Origin: an uncultured Moraxella sp. | Lineage (GTDB): Bacteria > Pseudomonadota > Gammaproteobacteria > Pseudomonadales > Moraxellaceae | Direction of reading: 5' to 3' | DNA length: 64,000 nucleotides | NCBI RefSeq assembly: GCF_945873075.1 | Contig: NZ_CAMCBS010000006.1 | Coordinates: 31,128 to 95,127, forward strand | Shown: in pieces, positions 54,386-63,946 of the stretch | How positions within the stretch are numbered: the stretch's first letter is position 1 | Layout of the letters: each line of letters begins with the position of its first letter | Notes under the pieces: generated by a model | What the model was told of the DNA's origin: nothing | The model's input: only the letters and a program-made list of their open reading frames with translations | Database searches by the model: none | Position numbers and translations under genes: made by a program

Positions 54386-56356
54386 ATGATTCAGTCATCT
54401 TATCAGCATGACAGCAGACCACGAGTCAAGCGGTTGTTTGGGTCGTGGTTTTTGTTCTGTACCATCATGGCAAGTGTGGTGATGGCAGGCTGTGCCGATG
54501 ACTCAACAGGTGCGGATAAGCAGACGGCAGATGTCGCACCTGTCAAATCATCTGCAGATGATGCACTTGATTTATCCGCTGAAAAATTACCACCAAGCAT
54601 CCGCCAAAATCATCTAGCCGCAGGCACTATCACTAGCACCGTCTTGACAGTGAATAATGATGCCAAATACGCCAATGCCACGCATCTGCCCTATGCCAAT
54701 CCTGATGCGCCAAAGGGTGGCGTGCTGTCGATGTCTGCTATTGGGATGTTTAATAGTCTAAATAGCTTTATTGACCAAGGCATCCCTGCGACGGGGACTT
54801 TTTATCTGTATGACACGCTGATGGCAGGTTCGCTTGATGAATCTTATGTGCTCTATCCACAGCTTGCCAATGCCGTCACGCACAATCCTAATGATGGCAG
54901 TTGGATTATTTATCATATCCATCCTGATGCACGGTTTTGGGATGGAAGTGCGGTGACGGCGGATGATGTCAAGGCGACTTTTGAAGCGATATTAACCAAA
55001 GGCTTGATGTCGTGGCGGGGCTTTTTGGGTGGGATTGATGCCATCGAAGTGCTTGATAGCCATCGGGTGAAGTTTTATTTTAACCAAATGGCATCAGCGG
55101 ATTTGGGTGCAAGTGTCGGGCTGATGCCTGTATTTGCCAAATCAGATATCGAAAAGCGATTTGACCAAGTTAGCCTTGTGCCGTTGATGGGTAGTGGTGC
55201 GTATCAGCTGGAGCTTGCCGAACCATCACGGCGAGTACGCTATGTCCGTGACCCCAATTATTGGGGTAGGGAGTTGATGGTGAATCGGGGGCGGTTTAAT
55301 TTTGATGCCATCGAATATCAGTATTTTGCTGATGATGCGGTGGCGTTTGAAGCCTTTAAAACGGGGCAATATCGCTTTCGTATCGAGACGGATATCAAGC
55401 GTTGGGCGACTTTTGATAATACTGCTCGCTCAAGTAACATCCAAAAAGCATCCATCATCAACCAAAATCCCGTGCTGATGCAGGGGCTAATTATGAACCT
55501 GCGTCGTCCGCTGTTTCGTGATAAGCGAGTACGCCAAGCGATGAATTTGGCGTTTGATTTTGAATGGACAAATCGGCAACTGCTCTACGGCGAATATCAG
55601 CGGTTAGACAGCTATTTTTTTGGTTCTGCCTTACAAGCCAAAGGTGCGCCAAGTAGCGATGAGTTGGCAGTATTACAAGCTTTACCATTAAATCAAGATG
55701 AACAATCTGCCATCAAAGGCGTACCCAATCAGCCTGTCTCAAACGGCGATGGCATCAATCGCACCAATCTGCTCAAGGCAAGAGCGCTGCTGCTAGATGC
55801 TGGATTGTCTTATCACAATGGTAAATTGCACGATAAGGATGGTCAAGTGGTACGCCTAGAAATCTTGGTGCAGGATGATAAATATCAAGCCGTGCTTTTG
55901 CCGTATATCGCTCATCTAAAGCGACTGGGCATTGATGCGCGTCTTCGGCGTATGGATAGCTCAAGCTATCTGCACGCCAAGCGAGCATATGATTTTGATA
56001 TGATTATTGATAGCTTTATGCAGGGCAATTCACCGGGGGCGGAGCAGGGCTATCTGTGGGGCTCAAAATCCGCTGATGAAGCAGGCAACCAAAATACCAT
56101 CGGCATCAAAAGTGCTGCCGTGGATGCAGTCATCGATAAGCTTAGCCAAGCAACATCACGAGATGAGACCATACTGTATGCCAAAGTGCTCGATCGGTTG
56201 CTGCTTGCTGGCGAGTATATGATCCCTTGGTATGGCAAAAACACCACCGATGTCATGTATTATCAAGGCTATCAGCATCCATCTACACCGCCAAACAGTA
56301 GCATCGGGCTTGATTATTGGTGGTACTGGCCGCCCAAAGACACTACACAGGACTGA
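54386..56356 (+). CDS. yejA: YejA-like peptide-binding lipoprotein
   Basis: A 656-residue family 5 substrate-binding protein of the YejA branch. The lipobox is VVMAGC, about residue 35. The YejA-type opening of the mature domain reads THLPYANPDAPKGGVLSMS and SLNSFIDQGIPATGTFYLYD, with later DARFWDGSAVTADDVKATFE and DYWWYWPPKD at the end. YejABEF imports peptides, including the antibiotic microcin C in E. coli. It starts 17 bases after serC and is followed by gloB and mntP before the permease genes. Confidence 0.88.
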   Translation: MIQSSYQHDSRPRVKRLFGSWFLFCTIMASVVMAGCADDSTGADKQTADVAPVKSSADDALDLSAEKLPPSIRQNHLAAGTITSTVLTVNNDAKYANATHLPYANPDAPKGGVLSMSAIGMFNSLNSFIDQGIPATGTFYLYDTLMAGSLDESYVLYPQLANAVTHNPNDGSWIIYHIHPDARFWDGSAVTADDVKATFEAILTKGLMSWRGFLGGIDAIEVLDSHRVKFYFNQMASADLGASVGLMPVFAKSDIEKRFDQVSLVPLMGSGAYQLELAEPSRRVRYVRDPNYWGRELMVNRGRFNFDAIEYQYFADDAVAFEAFKTGQYRFRIETDIKRWATFDNTARSSNIQKASIINQNPVLMQGLIMNLRRPLFRDKRVRQAMNLAFDFEWTNRQLLYGEYQRLDSYFFGSALQAKGAPSSDELAVLQALPLNQDEQSAIKGVPNQPVSNGDGINRTNLLKARALLLDAGLSYHNGKLHDKDGQVVRLEILVQDDKYQAVLLPYIAHLKRLGIDARLRRMDSSSYLHAKRAYDFDMIIDSFMQGNSPGAEQGYLWGSKSADEAGNQNTIGIKSAAVDAVIDKLSQATSRDETILYAKVLDRLLLAGEYMIPWYGKNTTDVMYYQGYQHPSTPPNSSIGLDYWWYWPPKDTTQD

Positions 56357-56359
56357 CTT

Positions 56360-57139
56360 ATGAATCACTTTGATATTCACGCCATCAAGGCATTTGATGA
56401 TAATTATATTTGGGCAATCAGCACAGATGGGCAGGCGATCATCATCGATCCGGGTTCTGCTGATGAAGTGATTAATTATCTAGATACTCATCAGCTGACA
56501 CCTGTGGCGATACTCATTACCCACCATCATCACGATCATATCGGTGGTGTGGATACGCTGATGAATCTTTATAAAGACTGCACACTGTACGCACACAGTC
56601 AGCACGGACTTGCCAATGCTGTACTGGTGGATGAAGGTAGTCAGCTTGATATCATGGGGCTAAATTTCACCGTGCAGATGAGTGCAGGGCATACTGATAG
56701 CCATCTAAGCTATCTTGTGCTGATTGATGGCGTGATGCGAGTTTTTTGTGGTGATACGCTATTTAGCGGTGGCTGTGGGCGAGTGTTTACAGGGACGATT
56801 GACGAGCTGTATGCAAGCTTTGAGCGGTATTTGGCACTGCCCGATGATACGCTGTTTTATCCTGCGCATGAATACACGCTGTCAAATCTGAAATTCGCCC
56901 AAACCATCTGCGCTGATAGTATTAAAAAAACCATCGATACCGCCATCACCGATACCCAAGCACGCCTAGAAAATGATAAAATAAGCCTGCCAACATCGCT
57001 TGGTCTTGAGAAGCAAATCAATGTCTTTTTACACAGCTTTGAGCCTGCTTTGCGTCATGAGATGGCGCAAAAGCTTGGCTGTGCTGATGATGGTTTGGCG
57101 GTATTTACTGCTTTGCGTATCGCCAAAAACAATGCCTAA
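56360..57139 (+). CDS. gloB: Hydroxyacylglutathione hydrolase (glyoxalase II)
   Basis: Hydrolyses S-lactoylglutathione to lactate and glutathione, completing methylglyoxal detoxification. The 259 residues fit the family. The metallo-beta-lactamase motif is THHHHDHIGG near 54-63. Further metal ligands are in MSAGHTDSHLSYL, FCGDTLFSGGCGR and YPAHEYTLSNLKFA. It starts three bases after yejA, so the two are co-transcribed, which is unusual for a yej operon. Confidence 0.95.
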   Translation: MNHFDIHAIKAFDDNYIWAISTDGQAIIIDPGSADEVINYLDTHQLTPVAILITHHHHDHIGGVDTLMNLYKDCTLYAHSQHGLANAVLVDEGSQLDIMGLNFTVQMSAGHTDSHLSYLVLIDGVMRVFCGDTLFSGGCGRVFTGTIDELYASFERYLALPDDTLFYPAHEYTLSNLKFAQTICADSIKKTIDTAITDTQARLENDKISLPTSLGLEKQINVFLHSFEPALRHEMAQKLGCADDGLAVFTALRIAKNNA

Positions 57140-57264
57140 ACAACGCCTAAATATCGGCGAAAAAGCAGTGCTTAAAATGGTTGTACCTAAAAAATGCAAC
57201 CATCGCCAATGCTGGCTATTATATAAATTAAATTATTAAAAATATTAAAATAAGTGAATCATCA

Positions 57265-57825
57265 ATGAGTCTGATTGCCCTAATTATTCTTGCCTTTGGG
57301 ATGTCGATGGATGCTTTTTCGGTGGCGATTGCCAAAGGAACGGCCGCTCGTGGCATGAGTATGGCCAAGGCAGTCAAGCATGGCTTGGTGTTTGGGGTGG
57401 TCGAAGCGATTGCACCAGTGATTGGCTGGCTCATGGGCAAGGTGGCGCATCAGTGGATGGAAAGCGTCGATCACTGGATTGGCTTTGTGCTACTGATGAT
57501 ACTTGGTATTCGCTGTATTTATGAAGCTATCTGGGGCGATGATGACGATGATGCGTCTGATACTCGCACAGGTGTTTGGCTATTTATCACGGCGATAGCG
57601 ACCAGTATTGATGCGATGGTGGTGGGGGTGTCGTTGGCATTTTTGGAAGTCAATATCATCACCGCAGCGCTGATGATTGGACTTGCCACGACCATCATGG
57701 CGACCACTGGGCTGTATTTAGGGCGCAGACTTGGCGAGCGATTTGGCAAAGGGGCGATGATTGCAGGCGGGGTGGTGCTGATGGTGATTGGCTCATCGAT
57801 TTTGTACAATCATCTGACTGCTTGA
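57265..57825 (+). CDS. mntP: Manganese efflux pump MntP
   Basis: A 186-residue inner-membrane protein with six hydrophobic segments and two internal repeats, each with a conserved acidic site: GMSMDAFSVAIAKG near 11-24 and ATSIDAMVVGVSLAF near 111-125. It exports Mn2+. No yybP-ykoY manganese riboswitch is visible in the 126-base leader, which has a plain hairpin (ATGGTTG 57177-57183 with CAACCAT 57197-57203). It lies between gloB and yejB. Confidence 0.92.
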   Translation: MSLIALIILAFGMSMDAFSVAIAKGTAARGMSMAKAVKHGLVFGVVEAIAPVIGWLMGKVAHQWMESVDHWIGFVLLMILGIRCIYEAIWGDDDDDASDTRTGVWLFITAIATSIDAMVVGVSLAFLEVNIITAALMIGLATTIMATTGLYLGRRLGERFGKGAMIAGGVVLMVIGSSILYNHLTA

Positions 57826-57924
57826 TTTTGGACTAATTATTCATAATTTCTTACTTTTTTATAATAAATTAACCATCATGAATAGACAGCAACACAGTCG
57901 GACAATCAGCATACAGGGGTGTCG

Positions 57925-58965
57925 ATGAGCTATATCCTAAAGCGTATCGCCTTGATGCTACCGACGCTGTTTTTGATTTTGCTGATTAATTTTGTCATCA
58001 TCCAAATCGCTCCCGGCGGCCCTGTCGAACAACAACTTACCAAAATCCAAGCCGAACAACAACAGCTTGCCGCACAAGGCTTTACGCTAGCGCAGTACCA
58101 TTATCAAGGGGCGCAGGGCTTATCTGCACAGATGATGGCAGAATTAAACGCACGATTTGGTTTTGATTTGCCTGCTGGTGAGCGATTTTGGCTGATGCTA
58201 AAGAACTTTGCCCAATTTGAGCTTGGGCAGTCGTTCTTTCAGGGGCAGTCGGTGATGGATTTGATTATCCAAAAACTGCCGATTAGCATTGCTTTTGGGG
58301 CGTTGTGCTTACTTGTCTCTTATGGCTTTGGCGTGATGATTGGTGTGTATAAAGCCAAAGTGCATGGCAGTGCCAAAGACCATCTGACTATGCTTGTGCT
58401 GTCGGTGTTGCACGCTTTGCCGGTGTTTATGATGGCGGTGCTACTGCTTGTGCTGTTTGCAGGCGTGTGGCAGATTTTCCCCATTCAAGGGGCGATGTCA
58501 GCGCAGTTTGCCGAGTTATCATTGTGGGGCAAATTCACCGATTTGCTGTGGCATCTGACCCTGCCCGTGCTGGCTAGTAGTGTGGGGTCGATTGCAGGGA
58601 TTGCTTATTTGACCAAATTTAGCGTGATGAATGAGCTTGGCGCATCCTATGTGCTTGCCATGCGTGCTCGTGGGCTGTCGCAGCGTCGTATCTTATATAC
58701 TCAAGTGCTCAAAAATGCCTTATTGCCCATTGTGTCAGGCTTGCCATTGGCGGTGGTGGGCGTGCTGTTTTCGGGGAATTTTTTGATCGAAGTGATTTTT
58801 GGGATTGATGGCATTGGCAGACTTGCTTATGATGCGGTGCTGCAGCGAGATTATCCGCTGATGTTTGGGATTTTGTATATTTTTACTTTGCTTGGCATGG
58901 TGGTTCAGCTGATCTTTGATGTGCTGTATGTGCTGATTGATCCGAGAGTGGATTTTGGGGCGTGA
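57925..58965 (+). CDS. yejB: Peptide ABC transporter permease, YejB type
   Basis: A 346-residue inner-membrane permease. The DppB/YejB opening is MSYILKRIALMLPTLFLILLINFVIIQ with APGGPVEQ. An extended periplasmic loop of about 100 residues (EQQQLAAQGFTLAQYHYQGA) is characteristic of YejB. The cytoplasmic EAA loop is YVLAMRARGLSQRRILYTQV. The ATG at 57925 follows AGGGGTG; an in-frame GTG at 57919 is less likely. Its TGA overlaps the next start (TGATG). Confidence 0.92.
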   Translation: MSYILKRIALMLPTLFLILLINFVIIQIAPGGPVEQQLTKIQAEQQQLAAQGFTLAQYHYQGAQGLSAQMMAELNARFGFDLPAGERFWLMLKNFAQFELGQSFFQGQSVMDLIIQKLPISIAFGALCLLVSYGFGVMIGVYKAKVHGSAKDHLTMLVLSVLHALPVFMMAVLLLVLFAGVWQIFPIQGAMSAQFAELSLWGKFTDLLWHLTLPVLASSVGSIAGIAYLTKFSVMNELGASYVLAMRARGLSQRRILYTQVLKNALLPIVSGLPLAVVGVLFSGNFLIEVIFGIDGIGRLAYDAVLQRDYPLMFGILYIFTLLGMVVQLIFDVLYVLIDPRVDFGA

Positions 58966-60026
58966 TGATGTCAAGTTTAATAAAATCAACACCGTCAGCC
59001 CAAAGCGATGCATCGACGCAGGGATTTTTGGCGAATTTTTGGGCAAGATTTCGCCGTGAGCGTTTGGCTTATTTTTCACTAATTTTACTAAGTATCATTA
59101 GCCTAATATCATTATTTGCACCTATCATTGCCAATGACAAACCGCTGATGGTTCGCTATCAAAATACCACCTATTTGCCGATGCTACACGACTATGCCGA
59201 GATGACATTTGGCGGCGAGTTTGAGACGAGTGCCAATTATCACGACACCGTCTTGATTGACAACATTCAGCGTGATGGGATGATGATTATGCCACCGATA
59301 CGCTATGGCGAGCAGACTTTGGTGCTCGATGCACCTACGCCACACCCAAGTGTACCAAGCACCAATCATTGGCTAGGCACGGATGATGTCGGGCGAGATG
59401 TGCTGGCTTGTGTGCTGTATGGACTGCGTATTTGTCTGTTGATGGGCTTTGGGCTAAGCCTTGTGGGTAGTGTGATTGGCATTGCTTTTGGGGCGTTGAT
59501 GGGGTATTTTGGCGGCTTGGCGGATTTGCTTGGTCAGCGGATTGTCGAAGTGTGGCTTGGCTTGCCGCAGCTGTTTGTGATGATGATTTTGGCAAGTGTG
59601 TTTGTGCCGTCGGTGCCTGTGCTGTTTGTGCTGTTGTTGTCCTTTGGCTGGCTGTCGCTTGTGCCTTTGACCCGTGCGCATTTTTTGCGGACACGGCGTA
59701 TGGCGTATGTGCTCGCTGCCCAAAATCTTGGCGTGCATCCACTGGTCATCATCAAACGGCACATCTTGCCAAGTACGCTACTGCTCGCTTTATCCCAGTT
59801 TCCTTTTGTGATGGTGGCGAATATCAGCGCTTTGACGACGCTTGATTTTTTGGGCTTGGGGCTACCGATGGGTTCGGCAAGCTTGGGTGAGCTGTTATTA
59901 CAGGGTAAAAATCATCTGGATGCACCGCATTTGATGCTGACGGGCTTTGTGGTGCTAAGCATAGTGCTGTCGCTACTGATTGTGATTGGAGAAGGGCTCA
60001 GAAATGCACTCGATGTCAAGCAATAA
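58965..60026 (+). CDS. yejE: Peptide ABC transporter permease, YejE type
   Basis: A 353-residue permease pairing with YejB. It has a first membrane helix near 35-55 and a periplasmic loop with the YejE wording NTTYLPMLHDYAEMTFGGEF. HWLGTDDVGRDVLACVLYGL precedes the membrane core, and the EAA loop is YVLAAQNLGVHPLVIIKRHI. Translation is coupled to yejB through the TGATG overlap; ATG 58968 is an alternative. The next gene begins inside its 3' end. Confidence 0.92.
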   Translation: MMSSLIKSTPSAQSDASTQGFLANFWARFRRERLAYFSLILLSIISLISLFAPIIANDKPLMVRYQNTTYLPMLHDYAEMTFGGEFETSANYHDTVLIDNIQRDGMMIMPPIRYGEQTLVLDAPTPHPSVPSTNHWLGTDDVGRDVLACVLYGLRICLLMGFGLSLVGSVIGIAFGALMGYFGGLADLLGQRIVEVWLGLPQLFVMMILASVFVPSVPVLFVLLLSFGWLSLVPLTRAHFLRTRRMAYVLAAQNLGVHPLVIIKRHILPSTLLLALSQFPFVMVANISALTTLDFLGLGLPMGSASLGELLLQGKNHLDAPHLMLTGFVVLSIVLSLLIVIGEGLRNALDVKQ

Positions 60027-61500
60027 TAAGCCTATCATCTTGCTCAATCAGCTAACTATCAGCACTGCCAAAGGTCCGCTCATCGACGGGCTGACGCTCG
60101 ATGTTCATCAAGGCGAAATCATCGGTGTCGTTGGCGTCTCGGGTGTGGGTAAGACAAGCTTAATGCTGTCATTATTTGGGCTATTATCACCCTCATGGAC
60201 GGTGTCGGCACAGCAGGCGATGATAGTAGGTCTTGTGATATCGATGGCTCGGCAGGGTGATGATAAAGCGTTTGGCGTTGTGCGTCGGCAGATGGCGTAT
60301 ATTTTTCAAGAGCCAAAAGCATCGCTTAATCCTGTGGATACGATAGCGACGAGTTTTGATAAGTTATTTGCTACGCTCAATATCCCAAAGCATGAGCGAA
60401 AATCTTATGCCAAACAATTACTTGAGATGGTACATCTGCCTGATACCGAGCGTTATTTATCCGCTTATCCGCATGAACTCTCAGGCGGTGAAGCACGGCG
60501 TATTAGCATTGCACAGGCTTTGGCAGGCACACCAAAAGTCATCATCGCCGATGAGCCGACGGGTGCGCTTGATAGTCATCTAAAAGATGAAATGCTGACA
60601 TTATTAACCGATTTGTGCCATCGCACAGGCACGGCATTGCTCATCATCAGCCATGATTTGCCAAGCTTAATGGGTCGTTGTGATCGGTTTTTGGTCATCG
60701 GGGCTGATGGCTGTGATACTTTGACACCGCAGACCATCATTCACAATCCCACCGCAAATGCACTATTGACCGCTGATTTTGGCACGCCACCAGTTATGCC
60801 TGATGTGATGGATAATCAAAGCCCGATTTTAAGCATACATGATTTGGCCATCAACTATGCACATCGCTGGCTATTTTGGCGTAAATCCAGTCCTGTCATT
60901 GAGAAGTTTAATTTACAAGTTCATCAAGGAGAAATCGTCGGTATTATGGGCGTATCAGGCGCAGGCAAATCCACACTTGCCCGTGCCATCACACGCCTAG
61001 ACCCCAGACTGATCGTCTCAGGTCGCATCATCATCGATGGGCAGGATATCTATCAGCTGTCTGCCACACAGCTAAGGCACGCCAAGCGACAAGCCATCCT
61101 AGTGATGCAAGAAGTCAAAGACAGCCTAAATCCTGCTCGCACCATCCGCCAAAGCCTTGATGAAGCTTGTGATACAGCGGATGATGTGTATCTTGATGAG
61201 CTATTGGTACTGTGCGGTCTGCCCAAATCCCTGCTTGAGCGTTATCCATCTGGTCTGTCAGGCGGTGAGTGTCAGCGTATCTGTATCGTGCGTGCGCTAC
61301 TGGCTCGCCCAAAACTCTTAATTCTTGACGAGCCGACCGCCATGCTTGATCGCTTATCGATTGCTCGTTTGCTTGATTTATTAAGACAAATTAACCAAAC
61401 TTATCAGACTGCGATACTCATCATCAGCCATGATCCGACGGTGATTGACGCACTGTGTCATCGCACCATCTATCTACAAAAGAGCGTATCATTAGTCTAA
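60004..61500 (+). CDS. yejF: Peptide ABC transporter ATPase with two ABC domains, YejF type
   Basis: A 498-residue ATPase with two cassettes in one chain. Domain 1 has GVVGVSGVGKTSLMLSLFG, HELSGGEARRISIAQALAG and VIIADEPTGALD. Domain 2 has GIMGVSGAGKSTLARAITRL, GLSGGECQRICIVRALLA and LLILDEPTAMLD. It energises YejB-YejE import. ATG 60004 lies inside yejE (23-base overlap) behind GGAGAAGGG; ATG 60013 is an alternative. It is the last gene of the unit; the convergent Lrp/AsnC gene lies eight bases away with no obvious terminator. Confidence 0.92.
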   Translation: MHSMSSNNKPIILLNQLTISTAKGPLIDGLTLDVHQGEIIGVVGVSGVGKTSLMLSLFGLLSPSWTVSAQQAMIVGLVISMARQGDDKAFGVVRRQMAYIFQEPKASLNPVDTIATSFDKLFATLNIPKHERKSYAKQLLEMVHLPDTERYLSAYPHELSGGEARRISIAQALAGTPKVIIADEPTGALDSHLKDEMLTLLTDLCHRTGTALLIISHDLPSLMGRCDRFLVIGADGCDTLTPQTIIHNPTANALLTADFGTPPVMPDVMDNQSPILSIHDLAINYAHRWLFWRKSSPVIEKFNLQVHQGEIVGIMGVSGAGKSTLARAITRLDPRLIVSGRIIIDGQDIYQLSATQLRHAKRQAILVMQEVKDSLNPARTIRQSLDEACDTADDVYLDELLVLCGLPKSLLERYPSGLSGGECQRICIVRALLARPKLLILDEPTAMLDRLSIARLLDLLRQINQTYQTAILIISHDPTVIDALCHRTIYLQKSVSLV

Positions 61501-61507
61501 GGCACTA

Positions 61508-61984
61508 TCACACCGCCGAGCGATTAAACACTTCTCGTAATTCAAAGCTGGTGTGTAGCTGACTTACACCATCAATTTTACTCAGACGATGTAGTAGAAA
61601 TTCTTCATAATGACGCATATCTTTGACCAAAACTTTGAGCAAATAATCTTCGCTACGACCGGTGACGACGCTACAGCTGACCACTTCATCAAAGGTGCGA
61701 ACTTGGCTCTCAAACTCGCCAAATCGCTCAGCGGTATGCTTATCCATGCTCACCGCCACATAGACCGATAAGGTATAGCCAAGCGTGGCGGGGTCGGTGT
61801 GTGCATGATAGCCTGTGATGATGCCAAGCTCTTCGAGCCGTTTGATACGGCGGATGGTCGGCGTGGCAGACAGATTGACCGCTTCGCTGATATCGCTGAT
61901 GGATGCTTTGGCATTCATGGTCAACATTCGCAAAATCTTGCGGTCAATCGCATCCAGCGTCACAACTTCTTGAGTGGTAGCCAT
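61508..61984 (-). CDS. Lrp/AsnC-family transcriptional regulator
   Basis: About 158 residues: an N-terminal HTH (LDAIDRKILRMLTMNAKASI; LSATPTIRRIKRLEELGII) and a C-terminal RAM/ligand domain with the family-typical VVSCSVVTGRSEDYLLKVLV. Members bind amino acids and control amino-acid metabolism. ATG 61984 is chosen because the HTH follows closely; ATG 61999 is in frame and possible. It is divergent from leuA, 183 bases away, so leucine-responsive control of leuA is a reasonable but unproved guess. Confidence 0.9.
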   Translation of the reverse strand: MATTQEVVTLDAIDRKILRMLTMNAKASISDISEAVNLSATPTIRRIKRLEELGIITGYHAHTDPATLGYTLSVYVAVSMDKHTAERFGEFESQVRTFDEVVSCSVVTGRSEDYLLKVLVKDMRHYEEFLLHRLSKIDGVSQLHTSFELREVFNRSAV

Positions 61985-62087
61985 AACTGATAAATCCATT
62001 AAAAATAGTAAAATTCACCATATTTTAGCAAAAAATTAGTATTTTGTACTCATTGGTGGCAAAAATAATGCAAAAATAGGTAAAAAT

Positions 62088-62096
62088 TGCTATACT
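62088..62096 (+). promoter_or_regulatory. Extended -10 promoter of leuA
   Basis: TGCTATACT, about 70 bases upstream of the leuA ATG. No leucine-rich leader peptide for attenuation was found in the spacer. Confidence 0.5.
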
Positions 62097-62166
62097 AAGT
62101 TTGTTAAGATAATCACCATCAAAAATCAACCCTATTTTGCGATAACTGATACAGTTTGGAGCTATC

Positions 62167-63885
62167 ATGCCACATATTCATCCAAAAAATTCTGCTTTTG
62201 ATTTTACCAAATATCGTCCGTTCGAATTTGCGCCGAAGCTGACTGACCGCACTTGGCCAGATAAGACCATCACCAAAGCACCGATTTGGGCGAGTGTGGA
62301 TTTGCGTGATGGCAACCAAGCATTGATTGACCCGATGAACATTGAGCAAAAATTAAAATTCTTTAAATTGCTTGTTGATATTGGCTTTAAAGAAATCGAA
62401 ATCGGCTTCCCATCAGCGGCACAGGTTGAGTTTGATTTTACTCGTAAGCTAATTGAAGAAGGTCATGTGCCTGATGATGTGACTTTGCAGGTGCTTGTAC
62501 AGGCTCGTGAGCATTTGATTGAGCGTACCTTTGAAGCGCTACAAGGCGCTCGCCGTGCCATCGTCCATGTGTATAATTCCACTTCAAAAGTCCAACGCGA
62601 CAAAGTCTATAAGATGGACAAAGAAGAAATTAAGCAAATCGCCATCGCAGGGGCGACGATGCTTCGTGATAAGGCGAAAAATTATCCTGATACCGAATGG
62701 GTGTTCCAGTATAGTCCAGAGAGCTTTAGCCAAACCGAAACCGACTATGCTGTCGAAGTGTGTGATGCCGTCTGCGAAGTGTGGCAACCACAAAACGGTC
62801 AAGCGGTTATCCTAAATCTGCCTGCGACCGTCGAAGCCAGCACGCCAAATGTCTATGCCGACCAAGTGGAATATTTCTGCCGTCATCTAAAGCAGCGTGA
62901 GCACGTCATCATCAGCCTACACACGCACAATGACCGTGGCTGTGCAGTGGCAGCGTCTGAACTAGGACTTATGGCGGGTGCTGATCGTATCGAAGGCACG
63001 CTACTTGGCAATGGTGAGCGTACGGGTAACATGGACATCCTAGTGATGGCGATGAACCTATACACCCAAGGCGTCGATCCTGAGCTTGATTTTAGTCAAG
63101 TCAGCGAAATGGTACAAATCGTCACCGAGTGCAACAATCTGCCTGTGCACCCACGCCATCCGTATGTCGGCGAGCTTGTGTTCACGGCGTTTAGTGGTTC
63201 GCACCAAGATGCTATCAAAAAATCACTTGATTATAACGAAAAACACAAAGAAACCGACAATCACTGGGATGTGGCGTACTTGCCAATCGACCCTGTGCAT
63301 ATCGGTCGTGGCTACCAAGATGTGGTGCGTATCAATAGCCAGTCAGGTAAGGGCGGTGCGGCGTACATTCTACAACGCCATTATGGATTTAATCTACCAC
63401 GCTGGACGCAGATTGACTTTGCTCGTGTGGTGCAGGCTCAAGCTGAGAGCTTAGCTCGTGAGCTCAAGACCGAAGAGCTGCTTGAAATCTTTACCCAAGC
63501 TTATCTATCGCAAGATAAATTCCGCCTAAGCGACTACACCATCAACAACAAAGGCGGTGATGTGACTTTCCAAGGTCAAGTGGCAGCGCCGACCGAAGTC
63601 TTTGAAGTCATTGGTCAAGGCAATGGCGCATTATCGGCGTTTATTGATGGTTTGGTCAAAGCAACAGGCAAGCAAATCCATGTCACCAACTATGCTGAGC
63701 ACGCCATCAGCCAAACTGCCCAAATCGACAGCGACGACGGTAAGGACAACCAAACGCACAACGCCGCTGCTGCCTACATTCAGCTGTCTGTCGATGGTCA
63801 AATCTACTCAGGTATCGGCACCTGTAACAGCACTGTCTCAGCCATGCTAAAAGGCGCATTGTCAGCATTGGCGCAGGCTTGGTAA
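62167..63885 (+). CDS. leuA: 2-isopropylmalate synthase
   Basis: Condenses acetyl-CoA with 2-oxoisovalerate, the committed step of leucine synthesis. The 572 residues correspond to the longer LeuA type. The catalytic barrel has WASVDLRDGNQALIDPM (metal-binding Asp), GFKEIEIGFPSAAQVEFDF and HTHNDRGCAVAASELG (metal-binding His). The C-terminal LeuA dimer/regulatory domain from about 430 (GNGALSAFIDGLVKATG; VDGQIYSGIGTCNSTV) is the leucine-feedback site. TTGGAGCTATC precedes the ATG. The other leu genes lie about 60 kb away at the left end. Confidence 0.97.
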   Translation: MPHIHPKNSAFDFTKYRPFEFAPKLTDRTWPDKTITKAPIWASVDLRDGNQALIDPMNIEQKLKFFKLLVDIGFKEIEIGFPSAAQVEFDFTRKLIEEGHVPDDVTLQVLVQAREHLIERTFEALQGARRAIVHVYNSTSKVQRDKVYKMDKEEIKQIAIAGATMLRDKAKNYPDTEWVFQYSPESFSQTETDYAVEVCDAVCEVWQPQNGQAVILNLPATVEASTPNVYADQVEYFCRHLKQREHVIISLHTHNDRGCAVAASELGLMAGADRIEGTLLGNGERTGNMDILVMAMNLYTQGVDPELDFSQVSEMVQIVTECNNLPVHPRHPYVGELVFTAFSGSHQDAIKKSLDYNEKHKETDNHWDVAYLPIDPVHIGRGYQDVVRINSQSGKGGAAYILQRHYGFNLPRWTQIDFARVVQAQAESLARELKTEELLEIFTQAYLSQDKFRLSDYTINNKGGDVTFQGQVAAPTEVFEVIGQGNGALSAFIDGLVKATGKQIHVTNYAEHAISQTAQIDSDDGKDNQTHNAAAAYIQLSVDGQIYSGIGTCNSTVSAMLKGALSALAQAW

Positions 63886-63946
63886 TGGATTAAGCATTGG
63901 CAATCCGCTAATTTTATCTAACCAATAAACCGTTCAAAGCTTGGGT

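Noticed and set aside
57140..57264. Manganese (yybP-ykoY) riboswitch before mntP
   Set aside because: Only a simple seven-base-pair hairpin is present; the conserved multi-helix junction was not found.
62245..62253. Haemophilus-type DNA uptake signal core (ACCGCACTT)
   Set aside because: It lies inside the leuA coding sequence in this host and a single hit in 64 kb is expected by chance.
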